From assembly GCA_001724265.1 (NCBI GenBank), contig MEDY01000023.1, forward strand, positions 115,909-179,908: a stretch of 64,000 nt of DNA, read 5' to 3'. The first letter of the stretch is position 1. Each line of letters opens with the position of its first letter. The translations under genes were made by a program, and so were the position numbers. Under the pieces are notes generated by a model. The model did not search any database, was not told the DNA's origin, and saw only the letters and a list, made by a program, of their open reading frames with translations. Of the stretch, positions 31,902 through 44,703 are shown in pieces. The stretch is from Rhizaria sp. SCN 62-66. Its lineage: Eukaryota > Rhizaria, unplaced.

Positions 31902-34900
31902 GCGGCCGTGGCAGCGGCGGTGGGTGACGCGGGCCCGCCCGCAGCGGCGGCGGCAGCGGCCGCTGCAGCGGCGTTGGCGGCGTTGGCGGCCGAGGGCGCG
32001 GCGGCAGGCGCCGGGGCGGCCCAGGCGCGGAGCAGGGAGCGGACCGCGCGCGACAGGCCCTGGAGGCCGAGCACGCGCGTCTCGTCCCACTGCTTCTCGA
32101 ACGTGTCGCGGCGGTAGTGCGCGACCATCATGACCGCGCGGCCCGTCTCGCGGTCACGGCCTAGCGCCGTGTTGCTGGGCGCGACCGAGACGGCGCCGCT
32201 GGTGCCCGAGATGAGCGTGCGCGTGAGCTGCGGAAGGAGCCCGCCGGTGCAGACGGCGGCGAGCGCGCGCTGCGCCATGCCGCACTGCGTCTCGACAGCG
32301 CGGAACAGTACGCGCGCGGCAGAGTTGCGCACTTCGCTGCGCGCGTCAAGTGCAGCTGCGGCAAGCGTCTGGTAGACAAGCGCGAGGAGGCGGTCCGCGG
32401 CGGCGCGGGCGGCGGCGCGCGCACCGGCGGCGCCGACAAGCGGCGTGAGCGCCACGTCGGCCAGCTCGGCCGCGGCGTCGGCGGGCAGCAGCGGCGCAGA
32501 CGCGAGCAGCGAGCCGAGCGAAATACGCGACTGGATGAGGTGGCCGCGCGCGGTCGAGCCCTCGGCAGCGCGGGGCAGCGCGGCCGACACGCGGCGCCAC
32601 AGCGCCAGCGCGGCGCGGACGAACGCGGGCGACGGCGGCACCTCGAGGCACGGGTGTGACAGCGCGTGCTCCGGCGGCGACAGCAGGGCGTCAAGCGCGG
32701 GACCGAAGAACGTGCTCTCCACGCCTGCGGGCGCCGAGTTCGCGGTGTCGCCGGCGGCGAGCAGCGCGAGCTCCTCCTCGTTGGCGGCCAGCGCGGCGTC
32801 GGCGGCCGCGGCGTGCTCGGCCAGGCGCCACAGCAGGTTGATGGCGGAGAAAGCGACGTTGGCCGAGGCAGTCTGCAGCGCGTACCAGCCGCACGCGGCG
32901 ACGAGCAACGGCAGCTGCTGGGGCGGGAAGGCGTCGAGCAGCTCCGACACGATCGTGTTGACGGTGTGGAAACCGGCGCCGACGAGCGAGGCCGAGGCGG
33001 CGGGCATGGCGCGGAGGCCGGCCGCGGCGAGCGCGACGTCGGACGACGCGGACGCCACGTCCAGAGTCGCCGCGTTGTTACCGCTGCTGCTGCCATCGCC
33101 GTTGCTGGTGTTAGTGTGGCTGGCGTTGGCTGAGAGCGCGCGCGCGGCGTGCGCGCGGACGGTCGCGTCGACGACGGCAACGGGCGACAGATGCAGCGGT
33201 GCGCGGCACAGCACGTGCAGCAGCGGCTGCCAGCCCGCGCGCAGCGACGCGCCGCATAGGCGGACGACGGCGTGCACGCCCGAGAGCGCGTAGGCGCGGA
33301 CGTCGGGCGAGCGCGCGCAGATGAGGTCGCACAGCGGCGCCACGGCCTCAGACTCGACGATCGCCACCGTCGCAGCCGCGCCCTCAGTCTTCGCAGCAGC
33401 GTCACCTGCAGCTGCAGAGGACGCGGATGAGGAAGAGGAGGAGGCGGTGGCGGCGGCGGCGGCGAGGTCGAGCGCGAGGACGACGAGGCGGGCCAGCGCA
33501 GTGGCACCGAGCGCGCGCAAGGCGGGCAGACGCGCGTCGCTGAGCGCCGCGGCGAGTGCAGTGGCTTCGTCCCACACCAGACGTGCGCACTCGACGCCGC
33601 GCGTCGCGAGCGCCTCCTCGGCGACGGCAAAGTACGTCACGGGTGCAAAGACGTGCGCGCGCGACAGCAGCGACGCCAGCGGCGCGGCCGAGGCCACGGA
33701 GGAGAAGGACCCACCGCGCAAGGGCAGGTCAGCGAGCACGATGAGCGCGCCGTCGCCGGCGATCTCGCTGCCGCTAGCGCCGTTGAGCGCGGGCAGCGGC
33801 TCGACGCCAGCCGTCGCAGCGACCGCAGCCGCCGTGGCAAGCGCGGTGACTGTGAGCTGCGACAGCGCGCGCATGTACCCCACAAGCGCCGCGTCCGGCA
33901 GCGCGCGCGGCGTCTCGCACAGCCGCACCAGCGCCAGCGACAGCGTCTGCGCTTGGCGGATCGTCGGCATGCGCTTCAGCAGCAGCGACAGCAGCGCGGG
34001 CGACACCTTGGCCGCGGCTGCCGCGGCGGGGTTGCTGAGCCCGCCGCGGACGGTGACCGCCTGCGCGTTGGCGGCGGGGGGCGCGCCCGACTCGGACCCG
34101 TCGTCGGGGCCGCCGAAGCCGTCGTCCTCGTCGTCGTCGATGGCTGCGAGGGCCGTGGCGGCGACGGCCGCGGCGTCGGGCCCGCAGTGTGCGAAGATGG
34201 CGTCCCACGCCATGATCACCGGCTGCAACCGCGCCGCGGTGCGCAGCAGCGGGAGCCAGCCGTCCTGCAGCCCCGAGCCCAGCGCGAGCGCCAGGGAGAA
34301 GAGTGCCTTGAGCGAGAGCAGTGTGCGCCGGTCCGCGCCCACCAGCGCCGAGAGCAGTCCCAGCGACAGCACAGGCGGCGCCGCGGCGTTGGGCGCGAAG
34401 ACGACGTCGCCAGACGCGCCCACAATGACCGCGCCGGCGTTGCCGCCCCTGCTGCCGCCCGCGCCGCCGGCGGGCACCAGCGCGCCGCCGGCGTTGCCGC
34501 CACTCTGCGCGCCGCCGCTGCCGCCCCCGGACTCGTCGGTGAGCGCGTTGCCGGTGCCCGCGCTGGTGCTGTGGGCCTCGGTCGCGCGCGTCGCGAGCGC
34601 GACCGCGGCGGCCGCGGCGGCGGTGTCGGCGGGCGCGACGGGGACGCCAATGCTGACGGCGAGCTCGGGCGCGCGGTTAGCCTTGGGGTCGGCCTCGACC
34701 TTGACGAGGAGCTGCTTGACGGCGTCGGGGAAAAGCAACGCGTCAAGCGCGTCCGCCGTCGGGTCCGCGGGCGGCAGCGCGGCGGCCGGCAGCGCGAACC
34801 CGCACAGCGTGTTGATGCACTGGTCGCGCGGCCCCACGGCGCCCAGCGCGCCGCACGCGACGGCGAAGGCCTGGCACGTCGTGAGCATGTGGCGCAGCAG

Positions 34901-36537
34901 CGGCGTCTCGCGTGAGCGCGCCAGCGTGTGCGCGATGGTCGTCACAAGCGGGCCCGAGCACGCGTCCGCGAGCGCGATGAGGGCCTCGCGGGACACAGCC
35001 AGCGGGGACGCGGCGAGCGAGCACTGCGCAGGGGTGCGGGGCGTGGCCGCGAGCGCCAGGTCGACGTCGCGGATCGAGCCGGACGGGAACGCGCGGGCCG
35101 CAATCGTCGCGGCCTCGGCCTCACGGGCGCGCTCAGCAACCCTATGGGATGATAAGGAAACGAAGTAGATACTAGATGAGAAAGATTCTTCAAGGAAGCA
35201 CTTATTTAGAGAGATAATAAAACAATGATACAAAATAATGATACTCCGTTTTACGTTTTGGTAGTGACGTACTTGGCCTTCTCCTTGTCGGCCTCGGAGG
35301 CATTCGCGTCGAGCGCGGGGAGTGGGGCTGGGATCTCCGGCGCGGACCGCAGCGCGGCGGGGCGCAGCTGCGGGCGCTTGTGCAGCGCCTCGGCCACGGC
35401 GCTGCGCGGCAGCGATAGCCCGTTGCGGCGCGCGGCGGCAGCGGCAGCAGCGGCCGCGGTGGTCGACGCAGTGGGGTTCGCGGGGGCCGGGCGCGGCGCG
35501 AGGTCGGCTGAGAGCGTGGCGAGCGACGACACGAGCCCGCTGAGCACGGCCGTGGACATGGCGAACACGCCCGCCTCGCCGAGGTCGCTCTGCGGCGGCA
35601 TGCCCGAGGCCGTCGCGGCGAGCAGCTGCCCCGCGCCGGCGCCGCGCGCGCGAGGCCCGTGCGGGTGCCACAGCGGCGGCAGCACGAACGCGCCGCGCTT
35701 GGCCGCGCTCGCCGCCAGCGCCTGCTGTTGCGCCACATTCCCCGCGCCCGTAGACGGCGCGCCGGGCGCCGGCATCGTGTCAGGCACCGCGATGGCGTCC
35801 GCGGCGGCGTGTGCGATGCGCGCGACGGCGTGCGCCAGCGCGCCGCACAGGTGCGCAGTGAGGCCGGACCCCGAGGCGGCGGCCGTGGCGGCCACCACAG
35901 CGGCTTGTGCGGCGGCAGCGGCCGCGGCGGACGGCGACTGCGTGCCTTCACTGAGATCGACCACGGCCCCGTCGTCGCCGCCGCCGCCCGCGCAGGCGCC
36001 TGCAAGCGCGGCGGCGATGGCGGCTTGCGCGGCCTCGGCGGCGGCGGCCTCGGCGGCGGCGGCGTCGCCGACGTACGCCAGCGCGTGCAACGCTTTGGGC
36101 TGCGCGCACAGCACGGCGAGCGCGTCGAGCAGTAGCGCGCGCTGCGTCGCCGGCAGCGCGGGGCGGAGGCCGCGGGTGAGCTGCCCCACGAGGCGCGCCG
36201 CCGCGGGCTGCAGCAGCGGCATGCCGCCGTAGCGCTGCGAAAAGGTCACCGCGGCGCGCACGCCCGACGCCACCAGCACGTTGGTCTCGGCCGCGGCGGC
36301 GTTGGCGGCGGCGATCGCGGCGGGCGTCGTCGGCGCGGGCACGGGCGCGAGCACGGCGGAGAGGTGCGCAGAGAGCGCGGGCGCGACGTCTGAGGCCAGG
36401 ACGGCCGTGAGCACGGGTTCGCTGACAAAGAGACCGGAGTGGTCCGCCAGCGCGGACTCGAGCAGCTCAGCGGCCGCGGCAGCGGGCATCGTCGACAGCG
36501 CCAGAGAGAAGAAGTACCGTGTGGGGCCCGTGGTGCC

Positions 36538-36568
<31 letters not shown>

Positions 36569-37854
36569 GCAGCAGCCTTGACGTTAGCGGGGGCCGGGGC
36601 GCGCGCGGCGGCGGCTCCGCGCGCGGCGGCGGCGGCGGCGGCGCGGAGGCGCGTCGACAGGTCGAGGATGACGAAGTACGCGTTGCGCAGCGGCGCGGGC
36701 AACGAGAGTGCCTCGGGCGGGAAGAAACCCACGTAGTCGGCAGCCGACGCGGCTGAGAAGCTGTTGTTGTGGTTGAGGTTGCTGTGGCTGATGACATCCG
36801 ACTGCGAGTTCTGCGCAGGCGTCGCGGGCGCAGCAGAAGAAGCAGCAGGCACAGCAGCAACGGAGGCGGACGACGCATCGTCAGTACTCTTCTTGGCATT
36901 GTCGTTGCCGTCATCGTCCTCGAGGTCAAAGTCGGGATTGGTGTCGTTGCCGATGCTCGACCGCCGGCGCGGGGCCGCCGCGGCGGGCGTCGTCGTCGCA
37001 GACGGCGTGTCAGCCGCTGCGCCAGTGGCCGTAGCAGCGGAGCGTGGGCGAGCTGGCGTGTTTGGCGTCGTGGCAGGGCCGGGCGGCGCGGGCGGGGCCG
37101 TACAGAGCGCGAGGAAACCCTCGGGGTCGCTGGAGCGGACCTCAGCGCGCGCGGCACCGGCGGAGACGGCGAGGTCAAAGAGCAGCTGCAGCAGGCGACG
37201 CGCGGTGCCAGCCGCGGTGACTGAGACGGCGGGGGCGCGGTAACCGACGAGCGCGAAACACGCGGAGAGCGCGCTCGCCATACCCGTGGTGACCATCGCG
37301 CGCGTGCCGGCGACGGAGGAGGACACGGCGATAAGCAGCGTCTGCAGAGCGCGCAGCAACGGGCGCTCCCACTCGGCGACCTTGTCCGTCGTGCTCGCGG
37401 CCGCGGCGGCGCAGGCCTCGGAGATGGATTCGGTGATGGCGGAGGAAAACACGGCCGAGTGGTACACGGTCGAGAGAAGCTGGAAACCGTGCAGCGCGTT
37501 CGACAGCAGCGCGGGGTTGCGCGTCGTACAGGCCAGACGCAGAGCCTTGAGCACGGTAGTGCCCTCAACGGAGGCGTCGAAGGCGGCTGACGGGGCACGG
37601 CCACCGAGAATGGCCGTCAGGTGCGTCTTGGCCAGGTCTGCGGCAGCGCGGACTTCGGGCACACGCTTGGCGTCGGCCTCAATGGTCTTGATGCACGCCA
37701 GCAGATCGGGCAGCTTGGTGCCGTTGAACTCGGACGACGGCGCAGGGCGCGGGGTCCACATCGGACCGTCGCCAGCAAAAGGCACCGGCACAAACACCGT
37801 TGTCGCCGTGGGCGCCTTGGCCGCAGGTGCGCTGCTCGAGGAAAACAAAAACAT
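28829..37854 (-). CDS. MON2: MON2 homolog (Sec7-related Golgi/endosome trafficking scaffold)
   Basis: Exons 37854-35273 and 35141-28829 give about 2964 residues ending in TAA. The N-terminus (about residues 45-260) matches the DCB domain of MON2/BIG proteins: a VRAAAD helix, then LRLACTTRNPALLSNALHGF, and LLRALQTLLIAV. The diagnostic C-terminal MON2 block lies near residues 1790-1880: DARSEVRNSAARVLF, then HYRRDTFEKQWDETRVLGLQ, followed by an LLRAW helix. No Sec7 catalytic domain is present, as expected for MON2 rather than BIG/GBF ArfGEFs. MON2 acts at the trans-Golgi and endosomes with DOP1 and flippases in retrograde transport. The protein is far longer than the roughly 1700-residue animal form because Ala-, Gly- and Asp-rich loops are inserted between helices. 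Family assignment is strong. Confidence 0.93.
35142..35272 (-). other. Intron of MON2, 131 bp, phase 2
   Basis: Donor CCAA/GTACGT, acceptor CCATAG/GGTT. Splicing joins EKA-K to VAERARE in frame; without splicing the first exon meets a stop at 35251. Confidence 0.88.
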
Positions 37855-38685
37855 CAGGCGTGTGTAGGAGGAAAGATAGCTCCTGGAAACGCCGAGAGGG
37901 CGAGAAAACGCGCAGAGGCGGCAGGGTACAGCGAAGGGAAAGGGCGCGCTGGGACTTTAGAGGCTCTTGGTGCGAAAGCCTGGTTCCAAGACAAATAGAG
38001 CGCGAGAAATCATGGAAATGTGAGTATGGAAAATAATAAAAGGTATATCGAGAGTGTCGCAATCTTTTACACGACATTTAATGATTGGATGTGCGCTTCT
38101 ACCTGCTGTAATATCGATTTTTCCGATGTTGCCCTGGGCGAGAGTGAGGCCATCGCGACCATCGGCTGGTGGAGAATCGTCCCAATAGGTCTCGAACTGT
38201 CGTTGAGACCCATGATGGTTGGATAACGGCTGCTGAGTGCTTAGCAACGAAGCGGTGAAGAATTATTTCTGCTCTTCAAATCGTAACCATATGAATATCA
38301 CCTCACCACCAGTTACAAGTGCTGGCACTTGCTTATGCACGACTCTGAGTCTCTACACAGTGAGAGTGCGTCTACGGTTGTCGTTTGGTCTTCGTCTGCG
38401 CTAGTTTTGTTTGCCAAACCGCCGCCTCGATAGCAGCACTGATGAGTACGAGGATCGGAGATGACTTGACATGTTTTTGGATATGCAACGCAAAATTGTT
38501 GAGCGTGGGTGAAATGTTAAGCTGTGTATGTATTAGATATTAGTAACCTTTAACCGCGCGCATATTCAATCTATGACGCCCAAATCGTAAAACTTCTCTC
38601 CCGTCATCATGCCATGTGAAGTGACTTAACCGTCTCTGACCATTAGTGACTACATTTTCGTAAGTCTGTGTCTTGTATAGTTTGC
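37855..38685. promoter_or_regulatory. Spacer between MON2 and DENR
   Basis: 831 bp holding the 5' side of MON2 and the 3' side of DENR, both on the minus strand. The first 130 bases next to MON2 are GC-richer, as in a 5'-UTR or core promoter; the rest is AT-rich. No other gene is seen. Confidence 0.45.
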
Positions 38686-39668
38686 TTAGAAGAAGCGCTT
38701 CTTGATGTTGCCCTTGCCCATGGTGTAGAGGTCGGGCTTCTTGACCTGCTCGGGGTACTCGTTCAGCAAGTACTCGGCAATGTCATACGACAGGTCACCG
38801 TTGAGCGTGATGCCCTATTGTTGTGTCGGAAAGCGCAACGCGACAAAGTGTGATCGAGGAAGAATATTGGGGCGAGTGCAGCGAAAAGGCGTGGGAAGCG
38901 GCAGTGGTATCGCGAAAGTGGGGAAAAAGTGAGTGATTGGTCGGAGCTGTGTAATATATATAGTATATCCAAAGGAGGTCTGCATCAGAACTTGTTATTC
39001 TCGCCGAAGTCGACATTATATTGAAGATTGTGGCCGTGTGCTGATTCACTTGCGCGAGGACGCAGTATAATCATGTCAGGTATAGAAAGGTATGAACAAG
39101 TTGGACAGCGTTGGCGTTGCGGGGATAATAAAGGTTGTTGTGTAGCACGTACCTCGGCGCTGACGGAAGCGGAGGTGGCGAACTTCTTGGAGAAGACCTT
39201 GGCGATCTCCTTAGACTTGAGCCCAACGGACTCGAGGCCAGACACGGTAGTTACGTGCTTGCGTCGCGTGCGGTCCTTGGTCTGGATCACGATCTCGCGC
39301 TTGGTCGCCTTGGCCGCAGCAACGGGTGCAATCTCGCCCTCATCATCGCCCTCGTCCTCGTTGTCCTCGTCGTCCTCGTTGGCGTCGCCGTCGCCGTCAA
39401 CGTCCACAGTGTCGACGCCAGCCTCGCCGTCCTCGTCGCCCTCGGCCTTGGGCTTCGGCGCCGGCTTCGGCTTCTCGCGGCCGGAAGAGATGCGCAGCGC
39501 GCGCAGCTTCTCTAGGAGGTCCGGGTCAGTCTTCTTGAGGTTCGCGGCGCACGTCTCCCACTTGGGCGAGTACTCGCAAAACTCGAACGGGAACGAGCAG
39601 TGCGGGCACAGCTCCACCTCCTTGGGCTGCAGCAGACTGGTCGTTTGTTCCTCGTCGTCGCTACTCAT
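38686..39668 (-). CDS. DENR: Density-regulated protein DENR (SUI1-domain translation factor)
   Basis: Exons 39668-39153 and 38814-38686 give 214 residues ending in TAA. The N-terminus has the DENR cysteine motif (VELCPHCSFPFEFCEYSPKW, with a further Cys at ETC). An acidic linker follows (DGDGDANEDDEDNEDEGDDE), then a SUI1/eIF1-like domain (EIVIQTKDRTRRKHVTTVSG, LKSKEIAKVFSKKFATSASV). The second exon completes the fold (GITLNGDLSYDIAEYLLNEY). DENR pairs with MCTS1 and acts in ribosome recycling and re-initiation after upstream ORFs; human DENR is close in length. I chose the ATG before SSDDEEQ; an in-frame ATG 22 codons upstream adds a Ser/Thr/Lys segment in less GC-rich DNA. Very secure call. 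Confidence 0.95.
38815..39152 (-). other. Intron of DENR, 338 bp, phase 0
   Basis: Donor GAG/GTACGT, acceptor CAATAG/GGC. It splits the SUI1 domain; the joined product matches the family. Confidence 0.9.
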
Positions 39669-41088
39669 AGTAGATTGCGTAGAGTTCTTTCGGGTTAAGA
39701 AACTGCGGGACACTTTAACGGACGTCTCGACCACATATCAGTACCACTTTGCCTGCCCCCGCTCCGCCGAACCAAGTGCGCACAGTCACACGCAGTCCGC
39801 CACTGAACTGCTTAATTACACATATGTATTTCCTCTATATGATGTTGATATGATTTGTACGCATCGCATCGTGTGTTTTTCAAAGCTTTGTATTTAGTTT
39901 GATTATTAGTACCTCTAAAGGCTGCACTTACCCTGCCCTATCGAGATGCCTTTCTAACGTTCATCTCAAACAAGGGTCAAAATATGCTGCCATTTGGCGG
40001 GCGTATGTCAGGCGAGTAACGGAATGGTGGGCCCTATCACGGTATATAAGATACACATGTGTATTGTCTATCATTTATTATGCGGCTTTTGCTAAAATAG
40101 ACGTTGATTGATCGTGCAAATGCCGTCGGATGTTAGACCTAGGTACGGGTTCAGGGTAACGATTTTAGCTACCCCAGTCGTGCACCGACGTGAAAATAAT
40201 GCAGCTCGTGCAATAGCGCGTGTGCTGTGTAGATACGGTATACATCTACGTTGCTGCAGAGTGGCATCGGCTCTAAGGCTCGCTGTCCCCTCATGATACG
40301 AGTCGTATTTAGGCGGCTACACATGACCGAAGATTGGATGCACGCACATGCTGTGCACCATGGGTAATGACGACGTCCAGTCAGTATATCAAGAGGCAGA
40401 TGTATTGTCAAGGTTCGAATTTACCGCTTCTGCTGAGCATTGTTTCTTTTTCGTTCATACCCATCCTGATAAGGAAAACAACTGGGAAATCCGAGACAGT
40501 GTCGTTACATTCGTTAGGCTATAATTTCATTCAGCGAGCTCCGCAACGATTTAAAACAGCACTTCCATGTTAAAAGGTACATTTTCAGATGTCACCTTCA
40601 AGATTTTTTGAATCAGTATTTGTCTTGTGCTGAACTATCCCACCAGAAATCCAAATCAAACCTAGTATTCTCTCAAACTACGAGGATATACCCATTAACA
40701 ATGCCCTTCACTTAAAAACATATCAAAGATATGTACATCAACCTCATTATCGCCACAAATAAACAACTTTATTGACAAAATGCTTGGCTACTGTGCCGAA
40801 ACCGGTGGCTTTTGCAATTGCGCCAGGGTGACGTCGACGAACCTCGTCGCGGCCTCGTGACCGCTCACAAGAAATCGCCGTATTAACAATGCATGTTTTC
40901 GCAATCGGTGATCTTAGAACAGAGTATATTGACGTTTCTTTGTTTTTAACTTTTGTTTCTTGTATTCCTTTCAATTTTTGTGTCCCAACCTGTGCATATA
41001 TCACATGTACTACCCCGTCTTCTAATCCACCTTCGCCACTACTGCTTCGCCCGCACCTCCTGCCCACTCCCCGCACTGCTCAGCGTCG
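39669..41088. promoter_or_regulatory. Divergent intergenic region between DENR and the oxidase gene
   Basis: 1420 bp, mostly AT-rich. Short open frames here lack coding composition. A GGTTCGAATTT string near 40411 resembles a tRNA B box but has no A box or stems around it. I see no gene. Confidence 0.45.
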
Positions 41089-44000
41089 ATGGGAAAAGAC
41101 GCTTGCGGCAGTTCGCTCACATTGGGCACTCGCCTTGTCCTCACCTTTATGGGTGCGACGCTGTGCCTCGCGCTGGCCTGCGTCGGCGGCTACGTATGGT
41201 CGCGCGAAGGCTGGTTCAACTTCGCCGGCCCCATCTGGCCGGATCCGTGGTATGGCTACACCGCGGGGGGCTTCTTCGGTCTCCTCGCGCTCGTCTTCCT
41301 CGCCCCGCTTGCCTTCACGCTGTACTTTGTTGTCGCGCAGCACGCCCTGCGCCGCGCGGGCAACTCGTCCTCGCTGTGCAGCTACGTCACTGTCAACACC
41401 GTCGTCCTCTCCGCGCTCGCCGGGCTCGCCGTCGGCGGCTGGTACTACGCGCGCTTCATCCTCAACTGCGGCTTCGGCTTCCTCTGCGTGCACGAGGAGA
41501 ACCACTTTGTCCCGCCCGGCCCCGATGGCGTCCCGCTCGCCGGCGAGGCGTGGTGGGCCACTCTCGGCGCTAAGATGTTCTTCCCAGCGCTGCTCTTCCT
41601 CGCCACCACGCTGATGGGGCTCGTCTCGCACGTGGTGTACCGCCGCCACTACCACCGCATCGCCGCCGACGCCGCAGCTGACGCGCAGGACATGCCGCTG
41701 CTGCAGTCTCCGTCTTCCCTGCTCGAGGCCCAGCAGTATGGCATCACCAACGGCTCCAACAACAGCAGCGGCAAGGGCTCCAACAAGGGCGGCAACAAGA
41801 ACCGCTCCCGCGCGGCGCGCTCCGACGCCGACATGGACGACGTGTATCACCGCCTGGGTGCCGGCAAGCTCTCGGCCGACGGTGACGGTGAGAGCGACGG
41901 CAACAAGTACGCCTCGCCCGCCGACGCCGCGCGCGCGATGAGCCGCACAGCCGACAACACGGCCATCGGCGCCGGCCGCAACACGCCCAGCGCGCGCGAG
42001 TGTCCCGGGCTCGGTCTGTGGGTGCTGCTGCTAGCGTGCCTCGCCGCGCTGGGCGTGCTCTTCTGGCTCTCGACTTATTTCCCCAACAACTGGGAAAACT
42101 ACGCTCCCTTTCGCCTGGCGCAGGCCGCCAACGAGACCATGACGCAGGACCCCGAGCTCTGCGGCAACTGGCCCTACAACTCATGCCCCGAGCTCCCCAG
42201 GGTCCGTGTTTCTTCTGCTTCTTCTTCCTTACATGCAGCACAGAAAAACAAACTGTATCAGCTTTCACATGTATTGCCTTGCATTATCTCATATCATGAT
42301 TGGTATTCGTCTGTTTTACTCACTTGTACTGACGTTCTGACCTCACCGACCGACACTTGTTTGCTTTATTTCGTGTGTGTGTGTTTTTGCTTTTTTGTTG
42401 TTGTTTTGCTTTGCGCTGTCTGGGATCTCTCCAGGCAGTGTTCACGACTGTAAATGCGGAGATGGCCCGTTACTGGAACCTCAAGTTCTACCCTTCCAAC
42501 GTCATCTTCTACCTCTTCCTCGCCTCCGTGCCCGTGCTCGCCATGCTGTTCCGCGCCACGGCCACGACTGACGCCCTGATGTCCCGCAAGATCCGCGTGC
42601 GGCGCTGCTCCTTGCGCGAAGCCCTGACTTTCCAGTGGGGCACCTCAGCGGTCGCGACCCAGCCGGCGCGGCTTGCGTTCTTCACGCTCCGCGAGATCGG
42701 CGCGGTGCTGGCCACGGCCACGGCGGCCGCGCTCTTCTTCTTCTACTGGGTGCATGACCACAACTACGGCAACAGGTGGCCCGGCGGCCAGGTGTCGTCG
42801 ATCGAGGCGTGGTGCCGCTCGCTCGGACAGCTCGCCACCTTCTTCCTCGCGCTCCTCATGTTCCCCGCGGCCCGCAACTCGCCCGTGCTCGCGCTGCTGG
42901 GCGTCTCGTGGGAGGCCGCGATCCAGTACCACCGCTGGCTCGGTGTTGCGTTCCTCGGCGCCTCGCTGGCCCACATGGGCACTGCCTGGGGCTGGTTCGG
43001 AGACCTCGTACGTGATGCACTTCACTAAAACAAAGATAATTCTTCATAATACTCTCTAGTTAGACGTTTCAAAATATATGTATATGTAAAATTCGGTTAT
43101 ATTTCTATATGACTTAAAATTTATTCTCAACTAACATTTATATTCTGTGAATCTATCTTTTGTTTTCTATTCGTAGGGCGGTTTCCCCGCAGACGTGTTC
43201 CAGCTGCCGCAGACGCACGCGCACTCGAAAGACAACTTCACCGTCCCGCTCATGCAGTGGGTTATGTGGATTGTCATCATCACCATCGGCGTCTTCTCCC
43301 TCCGCGAGAAGATCCGTCGCACGTCGTTCGAGCTCTTCCTCTACGCGCACCACATCACCTACTGCCTGCTCATCCCGGCTGTGCTGTGGCACGCGCAGGC
43401 GTCGTGGGAGTATCTCTTCCCCGGACTCATCATCTGGATCGTCGACCGCGCCGTACGCGCCTTCCGTTCCGCGCGCGCGCTGCGCTTACTCCCGCTGCCC
43501 GTGCCCGCCAATGCCACGCCTGCCTCCATCGCCGCCAACAACACAGGCAACAACGCCAACGCGGCGGTGGCCGAGGCGGGGGGCGTGGCAGCCGCGCCGC
43601 AGACCGTGCTGGGCGCCGTCGCTGCCGACTACGGCGCCGCTGGCCCCATGGTCGAGCTCCGCGTGTCCGGCGACGCGTTCAACTACAAGCCCGGCCAGTA
43701 CGCGTTTATCAACGTCGCCGAGGTGTCGCTGTTTGAGTGGCACCCGTTCACCATCGCGTCCCCCGTGCACGGCACCGCGCGCAACGAGATCGCCTTCCAC
43801 ATCAAGGCCATGGGCGCCAAGACCTGGACCGACGCGTTGTACCGCTACGTCGAGGACCGCCAGCTCCGCGCGGGGCTCAACCTGCCGCTCACGCTCTCGG
43901 TCGATGGCCCCTACGGCACGCCGATCGACTTCAAGGCCTACGCTAACGTCATCCTCGTCGCCGGCGGCATCGGCGTCACGCCCTGCAAGTCCATTTTTGA

Positions 44001-44703
44001 GTCTTTGCACCACTCGTACCTCGCCAGCCGCGCCGCCGAGCAGCAGAGCGGCGACTCGAGTTCCCTCGTCGGCAGCGGCAGCGCCGCAGCGGCGTACGGC
44101 TACGGCCAGGCGGTCAGCGGCGGCGCGGCCAACGGGTCGGCCCCGCTCGCGCGCCGCGTGCACCTGCTCTTTGCGGCGCGCGACGCCGCTCTGTTCGACA
44201 TCATGGGCGACTCGCTCACGGCTCTGCCGCAGGGCCCGTTCTCGGCGCAGCTGTTCCTCGACGTCCCGCCCGAGGCCGCGGGCGCCGGCGCCGTCGCGGC
44301 CGCGCAGCGCGGGCTGCTCAACAGCTCCGTCGCGCCGGGGGCCGTCGCCACAGCCGCGGCGGCTAACGGCAGCGCCAACGGCGCCGGGGCCAGCACGCCC
44401 TTCGCGGCGGCCGCGGCGGCGCGCGTGGCGAGCCAGTTCGGCCACCTGCTCGTGCGCGGGCGGCCTAACTTCTCAGAGACGCTGACGGCTATCGCGCGCC
44501 GGTCCGACGTGCTTGTCGACCCCGCGTACGCCAGTGATCCCACGCTCAACACCGGCTACGGCAGCGGATACACCGACGCTGTGCACGCCAAGAAGAATAA
44601 GACGCTTGTCTTCGTGTGCGGCCCGCCCGGAATCACGGCCGCGTGCGAGGCGCTCGCCCACGAGCAAGGCTGGGACTTCCACACCGAGACCTTCGCGCTC
44701 TAA
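41089..44703 (+). CDS. Ferric reductase / NADPH oxidase family flavocytochrome
   Basis: Exons 41089-42201, 42435-43007 and 43177-44703 give about 1070 residues ending in TAA. The N-terminal third has about five hydrophobic segments and a Ser/Asn/Lys/Asp-rich loop. The ferric-reductase core has paired heme ligands at the family spacing: H537 and H551 (QYHRWLGVAFLGASLAHMG; HX13H) and H621 with H634 (FLYAHHITY to VLWHA; HX12H). The FAD site is FEWHPFTIAS (HPFT). The NAD(P)H site shows DGPYG, then LVAGGIGVTPCKSI, and a C-terminal CGPPG. These proteins pass electrons from cytosolic NADPH through FAD and two hemes to ferric chelates or oxygen on the far side of the membrane. No EF-hand is visible, so calcium-regulated NOX5/RBOH type is unlikely. 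Reductase and superoxide producer cannot be told apart by sequence alone. Confidence 0.93.
42202..42434 (+). other. Intron 1 of the oxidase gene, 233 bp, phase 0
   Basis: Donor AGG/GTCCGT, acceptor CTCCAG/GCA. AT/T-rich interior. This is the only donor here that is not GTACG. Confidence 0.85.
43008..43176 (+). other. Intron 2 of the oxidase gene, 169 bp, phase 0
   Basis: Donor CTC/GTACGT, acceptor ATTCGTAG/GGC, with a CTAAC branch-like site near 43130. Splicing joins WFGDL to GGFPADVFQ. Confidence 0.9.

Noticed and set aside
35142-35671. Apparent N-terminal extension of the second MON2 exon beyond its splice acceptor
   Set aside because: This Arg-rich stretch is the wrong frame of exon 1; the splice at 35273/35141 joins the two MON2 parts exactly.
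28743-36232. Long plus-strand open frames opposite MON2
   Set aside because: Ala/Arg-rich shadows of a gene with firm homology on the other strand.
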